Assembly: GCA_029934695.1 (NCBI GenBank)
Contig: JAOZLU010000433.1
Location: forward strand, 1-6,126
DNA: 6,126 bases
Reading direction: 5' to 3'
DNA from: Desulfobacterales bacterium
GTDB lineage: Bacteria > Desulfobacterota > Desulfobacteria > Desulfobacterales > 4be13
The position numbers were made by a program, and so were the translations under genes. Below are positions 4,527-6,126 of the stretch, in pieces (the first letter of the stretch is position 1; each line of letters starts with the position of its first letter). The notes under the pieces were generated by a model. That model was not told where the DNA came from and searched no databases. It was given only the letters and a program-made list of their open reading frames with translations.

Positions 4527-4748
4527 TCACTTCTTAGAGGGAGAAGATTCCTTCCCCGTTTTTTGTTCGGCTTCATCTATGTCACCGAAGAAATCATCCA
4601 GTGCCCTGTCCACCTTGACATTCACATCAATTGTGATATGAATCGGCTTCACTTCCACAGGCGCGACTTCGACCGCATGATGGGAGTAGCAGGCTTGCAT
4701 GAATGGAACAAGCACTGCTCCCAGCAGGATTACGATATTTTTCAACAT
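4527..4748 (-). CDS. ynbE: YnbE-like outer-membrane lipoprotein
   Basis: A small lipoprotein of 73 residues. In E. coli, YnbE in the outer membrane binds the inner-membrane AsmA-like protein YdbH to bridge the envelope for lipid transport. A signal peptide with a short core (MLKNIVILLGAVLVPF) leads to the lipobox-like FMQAC, with Cys20 as the predicted lipidated residue; the -3 Met makes the lipobox less than ideal. The mature part, VEVAPVEVKPIHITIDVNVKVD, matches the family's beta-strand (E. coli: EVAAPKEPITINMNVKIEHE). The acidic/basic tail DDFFGDIDEAEQKTGKESSPSKK is longer than usual. AAGGG lies 6 bases before the ATG. ydbL follows at 13 bp. No ydbH-like gene is in the window; the 560 bp upstream contain no gene on this strand. 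Confidence 0.85.
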   Translation of the reverse strand: MLKNIVILLGAVLVPFMQACYSHHAVEVAPVEVKPIHITIDVNVKVDRALDDFFGDIDEAEQKTGKESSPSKK

Positions 4749-4852
4749 GATTTACCCTTATTTATTTGACAGTAAAAAGTTGAAAGTGAATTTACAACTG
4801 ATCAGCTTTTTATTCGTTAAAATAACATCCGTATCTTCCGATCAATAATCTT

Positions 4853-4940
4853 TGATTATAACGTTTTTCAGGGGCCCTTGAACGTGCCGTTCACGGGCAT
4901 GTTTACGCTCACGGGGACTCCTCTGAATTCGTTATAATCA
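4853..4940. repeat. 88-bp foldback element with TGATTATAACG termini
   Basis: TGATTATAACG (4853-4863) and CGTTATAATCA (4930-4940) are perfect 11-bp inverted ends. The pairing extends inward with mismatches (about 20 bp in all, through CAGGGG/CCTCTG). A second hairpin, CCCTTGAAC / GTTCACGGG (4875-4883 / 4889-4897), lies in the interior. The terminal motif recurs near 5285 and 5993. It has no coding capacity, so a MITE-like element or structured RNA is possible. Confidence 0.7.
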
Positions 4941-5157
4941 GAATAATCTCAAGAGGTTGCAAGATCACTTTCCATTTTTTGCTTTGAACTTTAAACAATT
5001 TTGATCAAAAGATCAACATAAAAAAGTCGGTGCCACCTTTTACCTGAGCAAAAAGCAGGGTTTCTTATCCTGCACACAGGAAAAATGGCACAAAATTTAT
5101 TGAAAAGCAAGGAAATTTGAATTTGAAATTGCTGATGTTCCAAGAAGCACTTACCAC

Positions 5158-5184
5158 TTGACTTTATCTGATTTTTAATATAGG
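5158..5184 (+). promoter_or_regulatory. Weak promoter candidate for the PD-(D/E)XK gene
   Basis: TTGACT (5158-5163) and TATAGG (5179-5184) are spaced by 15 bp, shorter than the usual 17, in the correct orientation about 130 bp before the gene. This is the best match I see in the gap but is only suggestive. Confidence 0.25.
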
Positions 5185-5278
5185 AATCTGAATGAGACTT
5201 GCAGATTGTGATCCTGTTTTTATTCTGCTTATTTTTTTAACTTGAAAATCAGCGATTCCTCTCTTCTTCTGGCGGAAT

Positions 5279-5310
5279 GGCTGATAATTATAACGGATTC
5301 AGGGGACTCC
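5279..5310 (+). repeat. TTATAACGG repeat, upstream copy, carrying the likely Shine-Dalgarno
   Basis: The unit reads GGCTGATAATTATAACGG then ATTCAGGGGACTCC. It shares the core TATAACGGATT-AGGGGA--CC with 5990-6017, and the same core forms the ends of the foldback at 4853-4940. AGGGG at 5301-5305 is spaced 7 bases from the ATG at 5313, so the repeat seems to serve as the ribosome binding site of the gene. Confidence 0.75.
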
Positions 5311-5312
5311 TT

Positions 5313-5942
5313 ATGCTGACATTCAAAGGATGTACATTAGCACAACTGGATGACACTTTCGGATTGGAACAGGTGAGACAAAGTGCCGTGTCAGATGAAT
5401 GGCTGAACGGACATGCCCCTGTCAGCGATTTTGAGCGGGAGATATTATCGGTCTTACAGAAAAAGCTGATCCTCGGCGTGGATGATTGGAATGAGACGGA
5501 ACTCGCGTATAATTTTATCGGTCCAGTGATCTCTTTTGTCGATTATACCAGCCGGAAGTGTAACTTTTTCGCGGAAAGACATTTTGAAGGTATCGTAGAG
5601 GGGATTGAAATGAGGGGCACACCCGACGGTATGATAGCGTCCGGGGTGCGTGTGCCGAAAAAACCGTATTTCTGCTTTCAGGAATATAAGAAAGAGAAAA
5701 ATCCCGAAGGGGATCCGGCCGCCCAAGCTCTGGCAGCGATGCTGGTGGCCCAGGAAATCAACGAACATAAGCATCCTGTCTATGGCTGTTATGTGAAAGG
5801 CCGGGACTGGTTTTTTATGATCTTGCAGGATAAAGCTTACGCGATCAGCGAGCCATATATCGCGACGCGTGAGGACATATTTGACATTTTCCGGATTCTC
5901 AGAGTGCTGAAGCAGATTATTCTCGGTTTTGCAGATGATTGA
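5313..5942 (+). CDS. PD-(D/E)XK nuclease-like protein of unknown function
   Basis: A 209-residue soluble protein. A PD-(D/E)XK nuclease fold is suggested by, in order: Glu61/Glu63 in WNETELAYNFIGP, Pro104-Asp105 in RGTPDGMIASG, and Glu124-x-Lys126 in PYFCFQEYKKE, then Gln138 in the helix DPAAQALAAMLVAQ, a place where RecB-like nucleases keep a Gln. The N-terminus MLTFKGCTLAQLDDTFGL and the segment YGCYVKGRDWFFMILQDKAY resemble a family of ~200-residue hypothetical proteins that I recall from cyanobacteria and filamentous sulfur bacteria, often in many copies; no function is established. An upstream ATG at 5277 would add 12 residues, but it lies just before the TTATAACGG repeat and lacks a spaced Shine-Dalgarno, whereas the ATG at 5313 has AGGGG 7 bases upstream. 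The gene stands alone between direct copies of that repeat. Whether it cuts DNA, and which DNA, is unknown. Confidence 0.78.
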   Translation: MLTFKGCTLAQLDDTFGLEQVRQSAVSDEWLNGHAPVSDFEREILSVLQKKLILGVDDWNETELAYNFIGPVISFVDYTSRKCNFFAERHFEGIVEGIEMRGTPDGMIASGVRVPKKPYFCFQEYKKEKNPEGDPAAQALAAMLVAQEINEHKHPVYGCYVKGRDWFFMILQDKAYAISEPYIATREDIFDIFRILRVLKQIILGFADD

Positions 5943-5989
5943 TGCGATTTACGGATCGGAGGATGAAACGGATATCCGTTCAATCGTTC

Positions 5990-6017
5990 GGCTGATTATA
6001 ACGGATTAAGGGGAGCC
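5990..6017 (+). repeat. TTATAACGG repeat, downstream copy
   Basis: GGCTGATTATAACGG then ATTAAGGGGAGCC, in the same orientation as 5279-5310 and sharing most positions; the upstream copy has a 3-base insertion and two or three substitutions. Together they bracket the PD-(D/E)XK gene. AGGGG here is not followed by a start codon within 15 bases. Confidence 0.75.
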
Positions 6018-6047
6018 TCGGACCTGAACCACGGACATGACCGTAAA

Positions 6048-6121
6048 AACCGCAGAGGGCCGCAGAGAAAACAGTAAGAACTCTGTGGCTCTCTGTGCCT
6101 CCTTCGCGGCTCTCTGCGGTT
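6048..6121. repeat. CGCAGAG/CTCTGCG long hairpin repeat
   Basis: AACCGCAGAGGGCCGC (6048-6063) pairs with GCGGCTCTCTGCGGTT (6106-6121) with one mismatch. CGCAGAG recurs at 6061-6067 and CTCTGTG/CTCTCTG units fill the right side. This resembles the common intergenic inverted repeats made of CCGCAGAG/CTCTGCGG units found in many environmental bacteria. It may terminate transcription by structure; the window ends right after it. Confidence 0.8.
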
Positions 6122-6126
6122 ATTAA

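Larger units (their letters stand above)
4749..5312. other. Non-coding gap between ynbE and the PD-(D/E)XK gene
   Basis: The two flanking genes are divergent, so both promoters should lie here. For ynbE a weak candidate is TTGTAA then TACTGT, 17 bp apart, on the minus strand (about 4770-4800). The region holds the foldback element at 4853-4940, a 12-bp palindrome TTTTGATCAAAA (4999-5010), and a GCAGG/CCTGC hairpin near 5057-5075. Two tiny frames with plausible ribosome sites occur: 11 codons at about 5094 (MAQNLLKSKEI) and 17 codons at 5192 (MRLADCDPVFILLIFLT). I do not call either as a gene. Confidence 0.6.
5943..6126. other. Non-coding right end
   Basis: No gene is seen here. A perfect 14-bp palindrome AACGGATATCCGTT (5967-5980) lies 25 bases after the PD-(D/E)XK stop; with no T-run it is not a typical terminator. 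It is followed by the TTATAACGG repeat copy and the CGCAGAG hairpin described separately. Confidence 0.6.

Noticed and set aside
5192..5245. 17-codon frame MRLADCDPVFILLIFLT with an AGGA upstream
   Set aside because: Too short, and nothing supports expression; the AT-rich gap yields such frames by chance.
5454..5774. Minus-strand 106-codon frame inside the PD-(D/E)XK gene
   Set aside because: Antisense shadow of a gene with clear ordered motifs; it has no supported start.

Overview
The window looks like accessory or low-density chromosome of a Gram-negative bacterium. An outer-membrane lipoprotein pair (YnbE/YdbL type), a toxin-antitoxin pair, an MNT-HEPN pair and many small palindromic intergenic repeats together suggest a filamentous or multicellular Desulfobacterota-type genome (Desulfonema-like). 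That placement is inferred from recalled protein resemblance and repeat style, not from a marker gene, so treat it as tentative.

Layout. Positions 1-257 are non-coding and hold two copies of a hairpin-forming repeat, a CTA microsatellite and a palindrome. A TetR-family regulator follows on the minus strand (281-937 or 976). About 650 bases of AT-rich DNA without a convincing gene lead to a plus-strand cluster. This starts with a 43-codon ORF that looks like a decayed N-terminus of a Na+/Ca2+ antiporter (1635-1766), followed by a RelE/ParE-like toxin (1778-2116), its overlapping antitoxin (2109-2411), and the tRNA 2'-O-methyltransferase gene trmL (2472-3017). A minus-strand set follows. Read 5' to 3' it is ynbE (4748-4527), ydbL (4513-4136), an MNT nucleotidyltransferase (4002-3688), a HEPN protein (3691-3308), and a small secreted YD-repeat protein broken by an in-frame TAG (3283-3041). 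After a 560-base gap with a foldback element comes a PD-(D/E)XK-like protein (5313-5942). The right end is another non-coding hairpin repeat.

How it fits together. No single pathway links these genes. They are small, largely independent modules: a type II toxin-antitoxin pair, an MNT-HEPN pair, an envelope-lipid pair and a housekeeping tRNA modification gene. What unites the window is its dispersed repeats and where they sit. A 29-bp repeat supplies the stop codon of both the tetR gene and the antitoxin. A 51-bp repeat is fused in frame to the end of trmL and provides its stop codon; a near-identical direct copy lies 1,074 bp away, so the two bracket the MNT-HEPN-YD segment like a cassette. 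A third repeat family flanks the PD-(D/E)XK gene in direct orientation and carries its likely Shine-Dalgarno sequence. The most interesting reading is that short repeats here act as gene-end caps and as recombination sites for one- to three-gene cassettes.
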